Source: Paracoccaceae bacterium
GTDB lineage: Bacteria > Pseudomonadota > Alphaproteobacteria > Rhodobacterales > Rhodobacteraceae
Length of the DNA: 64,000 nucleotides
NCBI GenBank assembly: GCA_029244725.1
Contig: JAQWQJ010000080.1
Coordinates: 1-64,000 of the forward strand
Reading direction: 5' to 3'
The notes under the pieces are model-generated. The model was not told where the DNA came from. It saw only the letters and a list, made by a program, of their open reading frames with translations, and ran no database searches. Position 1 is the first letter of the stretch. Each line of letters begins with the position of its first letter. Positions 17,768-26,151 of the stretch are shown here, one piece after another. The translations under genes were made by a program, and so were the position numbers.

Positions 17768-18865
17768 CTAGCGAATAAACGCGTCTGAGTAACCGCTGCT
17801 GCGCAGGTGGTTAAGTGCTGAGCGCGCATCAGATCCCGAGAACGGCCCAGCTAGGATAACCTGCACGGATCCAGCATCCTGAACGACCGCGCCCATGCCC
17901 ATCTGACTTAGCAGAGATAGGTTTTTGCTGACGTTGTCGGCACTACCAAACGCTCCGATTTGGATGAATGCACCGGCGCTACCAGGTGCTACGTCCTTTG
18001 AGGACATCCAAGGGATCACATTGCGGATCGAGTTACCAAAGCCGCCGGAAACACGCTGTGCTCGCGACGAGCCCGCAACCAACTGCCGCGGAATAGTCTG
18101 CGTCCACACTTGGTTCATCGACGCATCACCCGACGAAGATTGCGGTCCACGTTGCATGTTAATGCGACCATCATCCCAAGCTTGCTTATAGCCACCTGGA
18201 ACGCCATTGCGAGAGTTTGGGATACCAATCGATAGCGCCGGAGACGTACCTGTGGTGCGCACATAGTTCGTCGCATTAGTGCCTGTCGAATACGACGGCG
18301 AAACCGAAGTCGAAGCTGTGGTCGCAGCAAAGCCACCGTTGCCGACGTAAATATCGTTCACAACTTGACCGGGCACATTGCGCGGTACTGAAGTTGACGA
18401 GGAGCCGCCTGTAGAAACATAGCCGGTCGTACCAGAGGAAGCATAATTGGTGCTACCACCCACAAAAATGTCGTTCACCACATTGGGGTCGCTCGACGCT
18501 GTAACTGTTCTGGCTGAACTTGCAGCCGGCATCGGCGCAGGTGTTGGTTCCACCATCACCATTGGTTCAATCACGGTTGGTTCCGCAACTGGTGCGTTCA
18601 GCGCGGCCAGTTGCTGAGTTGTAAATGTCGGCTCAAATCCACAAACTGGGTTTCTGTCTCGTGTTACGCGGGGTACCCAGTTGGTTGCACCATCTACTCC
18701 AGCTCGGATGAAAACACATCCTTTGCTGTCCACATACTCACGTCCCTCAAAAGGCACCGGAGGATACTCAGCTGGTTCGATCAGCATAGACTGACCAACT
18801 GCACTAATTGCCCAAACTCCTGCTAACGCAAGAAGACCACCGGCGACGACTGCTCTGGTTTTCAT
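17768..18865 (-). CDS. SPOR domain-containing exported protein
   Basis: A 365-residue protein with an N-terminal signal anchor (MKTRAVVAGGLLALAGVWAI), a long Ser/Thr/Gly-rich linker with repeated VVNDI(F/Y)VG elements (about 130-190), and a C-terminal SPOR domain (about 295-365, FIQIGAFGSADNVSKNL and VQVILAGPFSG). SPOR domains bind denuded glycan strands of peptidoglycan at division sites. The ATG at 18865 starts a proper signal sequence; an ATG 6 codons earlier also exists. It is convergent with the M48-like gene. Confidence 0.85.
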   Translation of the reverse strand: MKTRAVVAGGLLALAGVWAISAVGQSMLIEPAEYPPVPFEGREYVDSKGCVFIRAGVDGATNWVPRVTRDRNPVCGFEPTFTTQQLAALNAPVAEPTVIEPMVMVEPTPAPMPAASSARTVTASSDPNVVNDIFVGGSTNYASSGTTGYVSTGGSSSTSVPRNVPGQVVNDIYVGNGGFAATTASTSVSPSYSTGTNATNYVRTTGTSPALSIGIPNSRNGVPGGYKQAWDDGRINMQRGPQSSSGDASMNQVWTQTIPRQLVAGSSRAQRVSGGFGNSIRNVIPWMSSKDVAPGSAGAFIQIGAFGSADNVSKNLSLLSQMGMGAVVQDAGSVQVILAGPFSGSDARSALNHLRSSGYSDAFIR

Positions 18866-18894
18866 TATTGTTCGTCCCCACAATATATGGGGGT

Positions 18895-18932
18895 AAAATG
18901 CCTTAATTAGCTGAAAATGCCTTAATTAGCTG
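18895..18932. repeat. 19-bp perfect tandem repeat (2 copies)
   Basis: AAAATGCCTTAATTAGCTG occurs twice back to back, immediately upstream of the SPOR gene start on the minus strand. Each unit contains the palindromic element TTAATTAA-like CTTAATTAG. It may be a duplicated regulator site or a slippage duplication. Confidence 0.7.
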
Positions 18933-18952
18933 AATCTGTAAAGAGTCTTGCC

Positions 18953-19585
18953 CTATGTGGTGCCGTAAATGCGATCACCTGCATCACCAAGGCCCGGAAC
19001 GATGTATCCGACATCGTTCAAACACTCATCAATTGACCCCGTAACGATGGCCACATCAGGGTGTGCCTCTTGCATTCTGGCGATCCCTTCGGGGGCCGCC
19101 AACAGGCACATAAAGCGGATATTCTTTGCACCCGATTTTTTGAGCAAATCAATAGCTGCAACCGACGAATTTCCCGTCGCAAGCATAGGGTCAACGGCAA
19201 TGACCAAACGCTCTTCAAGTGCCTTTGGGACCTTATAATAATACTCAACCGGCTTCAGAGTCTCTTCGTCGCGGTACAACCCTACGAACCCAACACGCGC
19301 AGTCGGGATCAGTTCTAGGACGCCGTCCATCAAGCCATTTCCGGCCCGCAAAATCGAGATCAAAGCAAGTTTGCGCCCCTCAAGAATTGGCGCTTCCATA
19401 CCACCCATCGGCGTCTCAATATGATGCGTCGTTAGCGGCATTTCACGCGTGATTTCATAAGCAAGCAATTGACTGATCTCTTTCAGCAACTGCCGGAACA
19501 ACGGCGTCGGAGTCGATTTGTCGCGCATGATGCTTAGCTTATGTTGCACAAGTGGGTGAGTTACTTCGATCACTGGGGCCGTCAT
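18953..19585 (-). CDS. upp: Uracil phosphoribosyltransferase
   Basis: A 210-residue enzyme making UMP from uracil and PRPP. Signature segments are [18 protein letters not shown] (about 17-34), the PRPP loop [21 protein letters not shown] (about 127-147) and the uracil-binding [16 protein letters not shown] at the C-terminus. It is the last gene of the cdd-deoA-deoB-add-upp operon and overlaps add by four bases. The uracil it salvages can come from cytidine or uridine breakdown by the upstream enzymes. Confidence 0.97.
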   Translation of the reverse strand: MTAPVIEVTHPLVQHKLSIMRDKSTPTPLFRQLLKEISQLLAYEITREMPLTTHHIETPMGGMEAPILEGRKLALISILRAGNGLMDGVLELIPTARVGFVGLYRDEETLKPVEYYYKVPKALEERLVIAVDPMLATGNSSVAAIDLLKKSGAKNIRFMCLLAAPEGIARMQEAHPDVAIVTGSIDECLNDVGYIVPGLGDAGDRIYGTT

Positions 19586-20565
19586 TGGGCATCAATCCTT
19601 TTCAATAATTCCGCGCGGGTATCAACATCACAAAACGCTGCATTGGCCGAGGTTCGGGCAAGTTCCAAGAACCGCTCTTCGTCCCATCCAAAAGTCTTCG
19701 CTAGGCCTTCGTATTCACTGGTCATAGTCGAATGAAAAAATGGTGGGTCATCCGTAGAAACGGTAACGGCCACGCCAGCTTCTGCCAAGCGGTGCAAAGG
19801 GTGCTCTGACAACGAAGGATATACACCCAAAGTCACGTTTGAGCCTGGGCAAACCTCAAGCACAGTTCCGCGCGCAACCAATTCTTTCACCAACTCTGGA
19901 TCGCTTGCACATCGTACGCCATGTCCAATCCGTTCCGCACCAAGCGCGATAGCGTCGCGCACTTCCTGAGGTCCCCGCCATTCGCCAGCATGTGTTGTTA
20001 AACGCAGGCCAGCCTCTTTTGCCATGTCGAAACTATAGGCGTAGTCACTTTGGTGACCGACGTTTTCGTCTCCGCCCATACCAAACCCGACAATCCAATC
20101 ACCTGCGGTTTCAGCAGCGCAATGGGCGGCCTTCTTAGCCTGATCTGGCCCCATGTGTCGGATACAAGTTACGATGCCACGCATCTTTATCCCATGCTCA
20201 ACCTCAGCCCGCTCTGCTCCGTCTTGCATTGCGTGCAGATATTCGCGCCATGCCCCCAGATCGGCACCACCGCAAAAATCAGGCGAAATGAACATTTCCG
20301 TGTAGATCACACCGTGGCTGGCACTTTCAGCCAAAACGGCTTCGATCAATCGGCGAAAATCATCAGGTGATTTCAGAACCTCAGTTGCGGCTTCATAGAC
20401 CCGTAGGAAATCTACGAAATCATTGAAGATATAGTTTCCGTCCTCGCTAAACACGCCACTAAGATTGACGTCTTTTTCCTGTCCAAGACGACGGATAAAC
20501 GCCGGAGGGGCTGCCCCTTCAAGGTGAAGATGTAATTCCACCTTCGGCAATTGTTGCAAGTTCAT
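19582..20565 (-). CDS. add: Adenosine deaminase
   Basis: A 327-residue zinc enzyme deaminating adenosine (and deoxyadenosine) to inosine. Metal ligands are visible in [11 protein letters not shown] (the HxH, about 8-18), the TTHAGE motif (His about 190) and VSTDDPPFF (Asp near 270-271). Also GHGVRC, the catalytic His region. Overlaps deoB upstream and upp downstream by four bases each (ATGA), so all are translationally coupled in the nucleoside salvage operon. Confidence 0.95.
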   Translation of the reverse strand: MNLQQLPKVELHLHLEGAAPPAFIRRLGQEKDVNLSGVFSEDGNYIFNDFVDFLRVYEAATEVLKSPDDFRRLIEAVLAESASHGVIYTEMFISPDFCGGADLGAWREYLHAMQDGAERAEVEHGIKMRGIVTCIRHMGPDQAKKAAHCAAETAGDWIVGFGMGGDENVGHQSDYAYSFDMAKEAGLRLTTHAGEWRGPQEVRDAIALGAERIGHGVRCASDPELVKELVARGTVLEVCPGSNVTLGVYPSLSEHPLHRLAEAGVAVTVSTDDPPFFHSTMTSEYEGLAKTFGWDEERFLELARTSANAAFCDVDTRAELLKRIDAQ

Positions 20566-21770
20566 AGAAAATTCCTTCCCGAGCCTTGAGCGGGTACGCC
20601 CAAATGCGCCGCAATGCCTGCAGCTACATCCGAAAACCCGATAAGACCACCGCTACCAGTTCCTGCGCCATGAACCAAGACAGGTACACGCTCTCGCGTG
20701 TGATCCGTTCCGGTCCAAGTGGGGTCGTTGCCGTGATCCGCTGTGACGACCAATAGATCACCTGCGCGCAAATCGGCTAAAATGCCACCGAGCTCGCGAT
20801 CAAACCACTCTAGCGCGCGGGCATATCCGCTGACGTCCCGCCGATGGCCGTATTCACTGTCAAATTCGACAAAGTTGGCGAATATCAAACTGCCGTCTTC
20901 GGCTTTTGAAACACAGGTTTTCAAAGCCTTCATCAACGCCTCATCGCGCCCCTTGACCACATTTGTGATCCCCCGTCCCGAGAATATGTCGCCGATTTTT
21001 CCAATCGCGTGCACCTTGCGCCCCGCATCATGCGCCCAGTCGCAAAGCGTTGGCGACGGCGGATCAATGGCAAAATCCTTGCGGTTTGCAGTGCGGTTGA
21101 ATGCGCCAGCCTTGCCCGTGAATGGTCTCGCGATCACACGACCAACCTTCATTTCATGCAGCAGCGGCGCAACGGCTTTGCATAGGTCCAACAGACGTTC
21201 CAGCCCGAACGCCTCTTCATGCGCGGCAATCTGCAAAACCGAGTCCACTGACGTGTAACAAATTGGATAGCCTGTTCTTAGATGCTCGGCGCCTAGGCGT
21301 TCAATCACTTCTGTCCCCGAGGCATGCTCGTTGCCCAAAATATCATCAGTACCTGCTGCCTTGCACAACGCTTCGGTCACAAATTTCGGAAATGAAGGCG
21401 TCGTCTTCGGGAAATAGTGCCAATCCCATGGGACCGGTACGCCTGCCAACTCCCAGTGGCCGGAAGGCGTGTCTTTGCCCATGCTGATCTCAGTTGCTGC
21501 AGACCAATGGCCGGTAGGATCGGCATGGGTATCTGGCATAATGTCGTCACTGGCCAAAGAGACCGCATTCGCCAATCCTAAACTAACAAGATTTGGCACT
21601 TTTAAAGCACCATTGCGTCCTTCCTCGGCCAGCCCATCCGCGCAAGCCTGCGCGATGTGGGCAACGGTATTCGCGCCAGTATCGGGCCGATCGCCGTTGA
21701 AAAAGTCTGCGGCATCAGGCGCACCTCCGATGCCAACTGAATCCATCACAACCAAAAACGCTCGTGCCAT
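20562..21770 (-). CDS. deoB: Phosphopentomutase
   Basis: A 402-residue alkaline-phosphatase-superfamily enzyme interconverting (deoxy)ribose 1-phosphate and 5-phosphate. Metal-binding elements are VVMDSVGIGGAPDAADF (about 7-23; the Asp), KDTPSGHWELAG with the phospho-Thr, DHGNDPTWTGTDHTRE (about 346-361) near the end, and FVEFDSEYGHRRD. It acts after DeoA in nucleoside degradation, feeding pentose phosphate into central metabolism. Fully overlapping context in the operon. Confidence 0.96.
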   Translation of the reverse strand: MARAFLVVMDSVGIGGAPDAADFFNGDRPDTGANTVAHIAQACADGLAEEGRNGALKVPNLVSLGLANAVSLASDDIMPDTHADPTGHWSAATEISMGKDTPSGHWELAGVPVPWDWHYFPKTTPSFPKFVTEALCKAAGTDDILGNEHASGTEVIERLGAEHLRTGYPICYTSVDSVLQIAAHEEAFGLERLLDLCKAVAPLLHEMKVGRVIARPFTGKAGAFNRTANRKDFAIDPPSPTLCDWAHDAGRKVHAIGKIGDIFSGRGITNVVKGRDEALMKALKTCVSKAEDGSLIFANFVEFDSEYGHRRDVSGYARALEWFDRELGGILADLRAGDLLVVTADHGNDPTWTGTDHTRERVPVLVHGAGTGSGGLIGFSDVAAGIAAHLGVPAQGSGRNFL

Positions 21771-23065
21771 TACTCGACCTTTTCCAAGACAAGCGGTTGA
21801 GGCTCAGCGCCGCCCTCGTCAATAATCACATTCGCGCGCAGTACAGCTTCGGCACGGCTGGCTGACGCTTCATCCGCAGCGTGGATCATGCAGATCGGCT
21901 GACCTTTTTCGACACGTTGGCCAAGTGACAGAAAATCAGACAAACCAACCGACGGATCAACTTGGTCTGTCTCAACATTTCGTCCGCCACCCATCTCGAC
22001 AACGGCAAAACCAACGGCAATCCCATCGATAGACTGAAGGCTACCGGTATGTTCGCTCACAAACGCACGCTCAATCGGTGCCTTTGGCAATGCCGCTGCA
22101 TTCAAGGCATCCTTTGCCCCCAATGCCGCACACATCCGTGCAAAAACCTCGGCCGCGTGTCCGCTTGCAATCGCGTCACGTACACGTTTGGCCCCTTCAT
22201 TCACTGTCTCGGATATCCCGCCAGCCACAAGTGCTTGCCCTGCCAGCTCAACCGTCAGTTCCAGCAGGCGCCCTTGCTTATTGTCACAGAGTACCGAGAG
22301 AACTTCGCGTACTTCCAACGCGTTCCCCAGCGAGTGCGCCAACGGCTGATCCATATCCGTGATAAGCGCAGTCGTCCGGCATCCCGCCAAATTTGCCGTA
22401 TCCACCAAGGCCCGTGCTAGTTTGCGCGCGTCAGATACCGTCCGCATGAACGCCCCGGATCCGCACTTGACGTCCAACACCAGTGCCTCAAGTCCCTCAG
22501 CCAGTTTCTTGCTTAGGATTGATGCGGTAATCAGATCAACTGACTCAACGGTCGCTGATACATCTCTGATTGCGTAAAGTCGGCGATCCGCGGGCGCTAT
22601 ATCGCCTGTGGCGCTGACAATTGCACAGCCAACATCTTCTACAACCTTTCGAAAAGCATCTTCGGACTGTTTGGTTTGATACCCTATGATTGCCTCAAGT
22701 TTATCGAGCGTCCCACCTGTGTGCCCCAGCCCACGCCCCGAGACCATCGGAACATAGGCCCCGCAAGCGGCCAAAGCAGGCGCAAGGACCAGCGAAACAC
22801 AATCGCCCAAACCACCGGTAGAATGCTTGTCGACAATCGGGCCGTTCAAATCCCACGCCAACACATCGCCACTGTCGCGCATTCCAAGCGTCAAGTGCGC
22901 GCGACCTTCGTCACCCAGCCCGTTCAGGCAAACTGCCATGGCAAACGCGCCAGCCTGCGCATCGCTGACCGCTCCGGTCGCTAACCCCCGAGAGAACCAG
23001 CGAAGTTTGTCCTCGGAAAGCACTTCGCCGTTGCGAAGGCTTGCGATTATAGCACGCGCATCCAT
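21770..23065 (-). CDS. deoA: Thymidine phosphorylase
   Basis: A 431-residue enzyme that phosphorolyses thymidine or deoxyuridine. It contains the family signature SGRGLGHTGGTLDKLEAI (about 108-125), VDKHSTGGLGD (phosphate binding) and the C-terminal biotinyl-lipoyl-like domain with DFLSLGQRVEKGQPI. ATG at 23065 was chosen: the codon at 23068 is TTG, and 23065 overlaps the cdd stop (ATGA). Member of the cdd-deoA-deoB-add-upp operon. Confidence 0.96.
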   Translation of the reverse strand: MDARAIIASLRNGEVLSEDKLRWFSRGLATGAVSDAQAGAFAMAVCLNGLGDEGRAHLTLGMRDSGDVLAWDLNGPIVDKHSTGGLGDCVSLVLAPALAACGAYVPMVSGRGLGHTGGTLDKLEAIIGYQTKQSEDAFRKVVEDVGCAIVSATGDIAPADRRLYAIRDVSATVESVDLITASILSKKLAEGLEALVLDVKCGSGAFMRTVSDARKLARALVDTANLAGCRTTALITDMDQPLAHSLGNALEVREVLSVLCDNKQGRLLELTVELAGQALVAGGISETVNEGAKRVRDAIASGHAAEVFARMCAALGAKDALNAAALPKAPIERAFVSEHTGSLQSIDGIAVGFAVVEMGGGRNVETDQVDPSVGLSDFLSLGQRVEKGQPICMIHAADEASASRAEAVLRANVIIDEGGAEPQPLVLEKVE

Positions 23066-23457
23066 CAAACTGTCTTCATATGCTCCGGCGTAAATGCACC
23101 GGGCAACAAATCACGCACTGTCACCGTCACCGCCATACCCTCGAGGTTGGACATCGTCACTGCGACGTCTCCTTTAGAAAACTCGGCCAATTTCTGACGA
23201 CACCCACCGCAAGGTGTCACAGGTTCTGGACTGTCCGCGATCACGTAAACCTCAACGATTTCGCCTTCGCCTGCTGCGACCATCGCTGCGATTGCGCCAG
23301 CCTCTGCGCAGGTCCCTTCCGGATAAGCAACGTTTTCTACATTGCATCCCGAGAACACGGTGCCGTTTGAACTTTTGATCGCAGCCCCGACCTTGAAGTT
23401 AGAATAAGGTGCGTAGGCTCTCTCTCGTACATCGCGTGCTGATTTCGCTAAATCCAT
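23065..23457 (-). CDS. cdd: Cytidine deaminase
   Basis: A 130-residue zinc enzyme of the homotetrameric type, converting cytidine and deoxycytidine to uridine and deoxyuridine. Zinc ligands are the Cys of SGCNVENVAYPEGTCAEAGAI (the xAE motif has CAE here; about 36-56) and the PCGGCRQ motif (about 81-87). It is the first gene of the nucleoside salvage operon and is divergent from maeB, with 171 bases between the two start codons that must hold the promoters of both. Confidence 0.95.
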   Translation of the reverse strand: MDLAKSARDVRERAYAPYSNFKVGAAIKSSNGTVFSGCNVENVAYPEGTCAEAGAIAAMVAAGEGEIVEVYVIADSPEPVTPCGGCRQKLAEFSKGDVAVTMSNLEGMAVTVTVRDLLPGAFTPEHMKTV

Positions 23458-23590
23458 GGATGAAACCCTTTCTCAGTTTCTGACACTCTTGCCGTGCTTT
23501 GCAATGGACGCAAGACATACGCAGTGGCACCCTGTAAAAGACATCTTCAAAACATTTGTGAAAAAGCTTAGGGTTTTGCAATTGCGAAAA

Positions 23591-23610
23591 ATAGTTTAAC
23601 GCTAAACTAT
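23591..23610. promoter_or_regulatory. Palindromic operator ATAGTTTA-ACGC-TAAACTAT upstream of maeB
   Basis: A perfect 8-base inverted repeat with a 4-base spacer, ending 18 bases before the maeB ATG. It overlaps the likely -10 region (TATATT at 23608-23613) and so is well placed for repression. The regulator is not identifiable from the window; the layout suits MarR-, TetR- or LysR-type dimers. Confidence 0.6.
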
Positions 23611-23628
23611 ATTATTTTGGAGCCTTCG

Positions 23629-25905
23629 ATGTCGGAAAATCAGAACGAAACTTTGCGCCAATCTGCGTTGTTTTATCACGAACATCCAAAGCCCGGAAAA
23701 CTTGAAATTCGTGCAACCAAACCAATGGATAACGGCCGTGACTTATCGCGTGCCTATTCACCCGGCGTTGCAGAAGCGTGCCTCGAAATCAAAGAAGACC
23801 CTGAAAACGCTGCGAAATACACCACGCGTGGCAATCTTGTCGCTGTCGTGTCGAACGGTACAGCGGTACTTGGGCTTGGCAACATCGGCGCTCTGGCGTC
23901 GAAACCTGTGATGGAAGGCAAGGCAGTCTTATTCAAGAAATTTGCCGACATCGATTGCTTCGACATTGAAGTAAATGAAAGCGATCCTGAGAAACTTGCT
24001 GACATCGTTTGCGCACTAGAACCGACATTCGGTGCGATAAACCTTGAAGACATCAAAGCCCCTGATTGTTTTATCGTCGAAAAAATATGCCGCGAGCGGA
24101 TGAATATTCCGGTCTTCCACGACGATCAACACGGCACCGCTATTGTCGTTGGGGCTGCGGCGAGGAACGCTTTGCACGTGGCCGGCAAGGCATTCGAGGA
24201 CATCAAGATCGTCTCAACCGGCGGCGGTGCTGCGGGTATAGCCTGCCTCAACATGCTGCTGAAATTGGGTGTGAAACGCGAAAACGTCTGGCTTTGCGAT
24301 GTTCATGGCCTCGTTTACCAAGGCCGTGAGTTGGACATGAACCCACAGAAGGCAGCCTTTGCACAAGCCACGGATCTTCGCACGCTAGACGACGTAATCG
24401 ACAATGCGGATATGTTCCTTGGTCTTTCTGGTCCAAACGTGCTGAAACCCGAAATGGTGTCCAAGATGACCACGCAGCCGATTATCTTTGCGCTCGCCAA
24501 TCCAAACCCCGAAATCATGCCCGAAATTGCGCGAAACGTTGCGCCCGATGCGATCATCGCCACAGGGCGCAGTGATTTTCCGAACCAAGTGAACAATGTC
24601 CTTTGTTTCCCGTTTATATTCCGAGGCGCTCTTGATGTTGGCGCGACGGAAATCAACGACGCAATGCAAATCGCTTGTGTAGAAGGCATTGCCGAACTCG
24701 CGCGCGCCACCACCAGCGCCGAGGCCGCCGCGGCCTATCAAGGTGAACGCCTGACATTCGGTGTCGACTATCTGATCCCCAAACCCTTCGATCCCCGTCT
24801 ATCCGGCGTTGTCGCAACCGCCGTAGCCAAAGCCGCCATCGAAAGTGGCGTTGCCAAACGCCCGGTCAAAAACATTGCAGAGTATAAATCTACCCTTGAG
24901 GCCTCAGTCTACAAATCCGCTCTGTTAATGCGGCCAGTGTTTGAGTCCGCGAAAAAGGCCAGCCGTCGCATCGTTTTTGCCGAAGGCGAGGATGAACGCG
25001 TGTTGCGCGCAGCCCAAGCAGTCTTGGAAGAAACCACCGAAACCCCTATCTTGATCGGGCGGCCGGACGTCATCCAAAAGCGCTGTGTTCGCTTGGGCCT
25101 GAACATCCGACCCGATCAGGATTTCAGTATCGTAAACCCCGAAAACGACCCGCGTTACCGCGATTACTGGGGCAGCTATCATGAAATCATGTGTCGCCGC
25201 GGCGTAACCCCCGATCTCGCACAAACGATCATGCGGACCAACACCACGGCGATTGCCTCAATAATGGTTCACAGAGGCGAAGCCGACAGCATGATTTGTG
25301 GAACGTTCGGTGAATATCGCTGGCATTTAAACTACATTAGCCAAGTGCTGGGCACGCCTGATCACAGTCCACAGGGCGCCCTAACTTTAATGATCCTAGA
25401 GGACGGGCCGCTTTTCATCGCGGATACCCACGTGCATGAATTGCCCAACGCCGAGCAGTTGGCCCAAACCGCATGTGGTGCTGCACGTCATATTCGCCGC
25501 TTTGGTGTTGAACCAAATATCGCTTTTTGCTCACAGTCCCAATTTGGCAACCACGCAGAAGGTTCAGGCAAACGCCTTCGCGGCGCGATTTCTATACTCG
25601 ACGAACAACAGCGGGATTTTTGCTACGAGGGCGAAATGAACGTCGACGCGGCCATGGACCCCGAATTGCGCGACCGCTTGCTACCCGGCAACCGCATGAA
25701 AGGCGCAGCAAACACGTTGATCTTTGGTCACGCAGATGCGGCCTCGGCTGTGCGCAACATTCTTAAGGTGCGTGGCGCATTGGCTGTCGGTCCAATCTTG
25801 ATGGGTATGGGCAACCGCGCCCACATCGTAACCCCCTCAATCACCGCCCGCGGCTTGCTAAATATGGCGGCTATCGCGGGAACGCCAGTTAACGAATACG
25901 GCTGA
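23629..25905 (+). CDS. maeB: NADP-dependent malic enzyme with PTA-like C-terminal domain
   Basis: A 758-residue enzyme that oxidatively decarboxylates malate to pyruvate with NADP. The N-terminal malic domain has the YSPGVAEAC motif and [12 protein letters not shown], the NAD-binding domain has [14 protein letters not shown] (about 180-195), and the C-terminal 330 residues form the phosphotransacetylase-like domain ([17 protein letters not shown], about 443-459) known as regulatory in MaeB. ATG at 23629 has TTGGAG as Shine-Dalgarno. It supplies pyruvate and NADPH when cells grow on acyl-CoA-derived C4 acids. Confidence 0.95.
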   Translation: MSENQNETLRQSALFYHEHPKPGKLEIRATKPMDNGRDLSRAYSPGVAEACLEIKEDPENAAKYTTRGNLVAVVSNGTAVLGLGNIGALASKPVMEGKAVLFKKFADIDCFDIEVNESDPEKLADIVCALEPTFGAINLEDIKAPDCFIVEKICRERMNIPVFHDDQHGTAIVVGAAARNALHVAGKAFEDIKIVSTGGGAAGIACLNMLLKLGVKRENVWLCDVHGLVYQGRELDMNPQKAAFAQATDLRTLDDVIDNADMFLGLSGPNVLKPEMVSKMTTQPIIFALANPNPEIMPEIARNVAPDAIIATGRSDFPNQVNNVLCFPFIFRGALDVGATEINDAMQIACVEGIAELARATTSAEAAAAYQGERLTFGVDYLIPKPFDPRLSGVVATAVAKAAIESGVAKRPVKNIAEYKSTLEASVYKSALLMRPVFESAKKASRRIVFAEGEDERVLRAAQAVLEETTETPILIGRPDVIQKRCVRLGLNIRPDQDFSIVNPENDPRYRDYWGSYHEIMCRRGVTPDLAQTIMRTNTTAIASIMVHRGEADSMICGTFGEYRWHLNYISQVLGTPDHSPQGALTLMILEDGPLFIADTHVHELPNAEQLAQTACGAARHIRRFGVEPNIAFCSQSQFGNHAEGSGKRLRGAISILDEQQRDFCYEGEMNVDAAMDPELRDRLLPGNRMKGAANTLIFGHADAASAVRNILKVRGALAVGPILMGMGNRAHIVTPSITARGLLNMAAIAGTPVNEYG

Positions 25906-25923
25906 TCAAACGTCATACTTTGT

Positions 25924-25957
25924 AGCGGGGTAGCCGATATTATAAGGCCACCCTGCT
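25924..25957 (+). terminator. Hairpin downstream of maeB
   Basis: AGCGGGGTAGCC and GGCCACCCTGCT form a 12-bp stem with one mismatch and a G-U pair around a 10-base loop. There is no clear U-run, so it could be a terminator or an mRNA-stabilising structure. Confidence 0.45.
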
Positions 25958-25966
25958 GATTGTGAG

Positions 25967-26033
25967 TTTGCAAAGTCGTCTTCGTTTATCAACAATACAT
26001 ACATACATTCACGAATTTGCAAATATTTGCAGC
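25967..26033. promoter_or_regulatory. TTTGCAAA sites (ScfR/PccR-like) upstream of prpE
   Basis: TTTGCAAA occurs at 25967-25974 and 26016-26023, followed by TTTGCAGC at 26026-26033 and weaker copies (TCTGCAAA at 26051-26058). From memory, TTTGCAAA pairs are the recognition sequence of ScfR-family regulators (PccR in Rhodobacter sphaeroides, RamB-like), which respond to short-chain acyl-CoA. Regulation of propionate activation would fit. The spacing of 2 bases differs from the published 4, and the regulator gene is not in the window. Confidence 0.5.
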
Positions 26034-26151
26034 CAATTTTCGCGAATTTCTGCAAATGTCTTGCGATATTCTGCCACCCCCACCGCTCGGGGCTTGTCAC
26101 AGCGCTCAAGTCACGCCTAACTCCCATTCAAATGAGATGAAGGAACGTGAT

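Noticed and set aside
26017-26151. 45-residue N-terminal extension of PrpE from an upstream ATG
   Set aside because: The extension contains the TTTGCAAA elements and has no counterpart in PrpE; the ATG at 26152 with GAAGGA is better.
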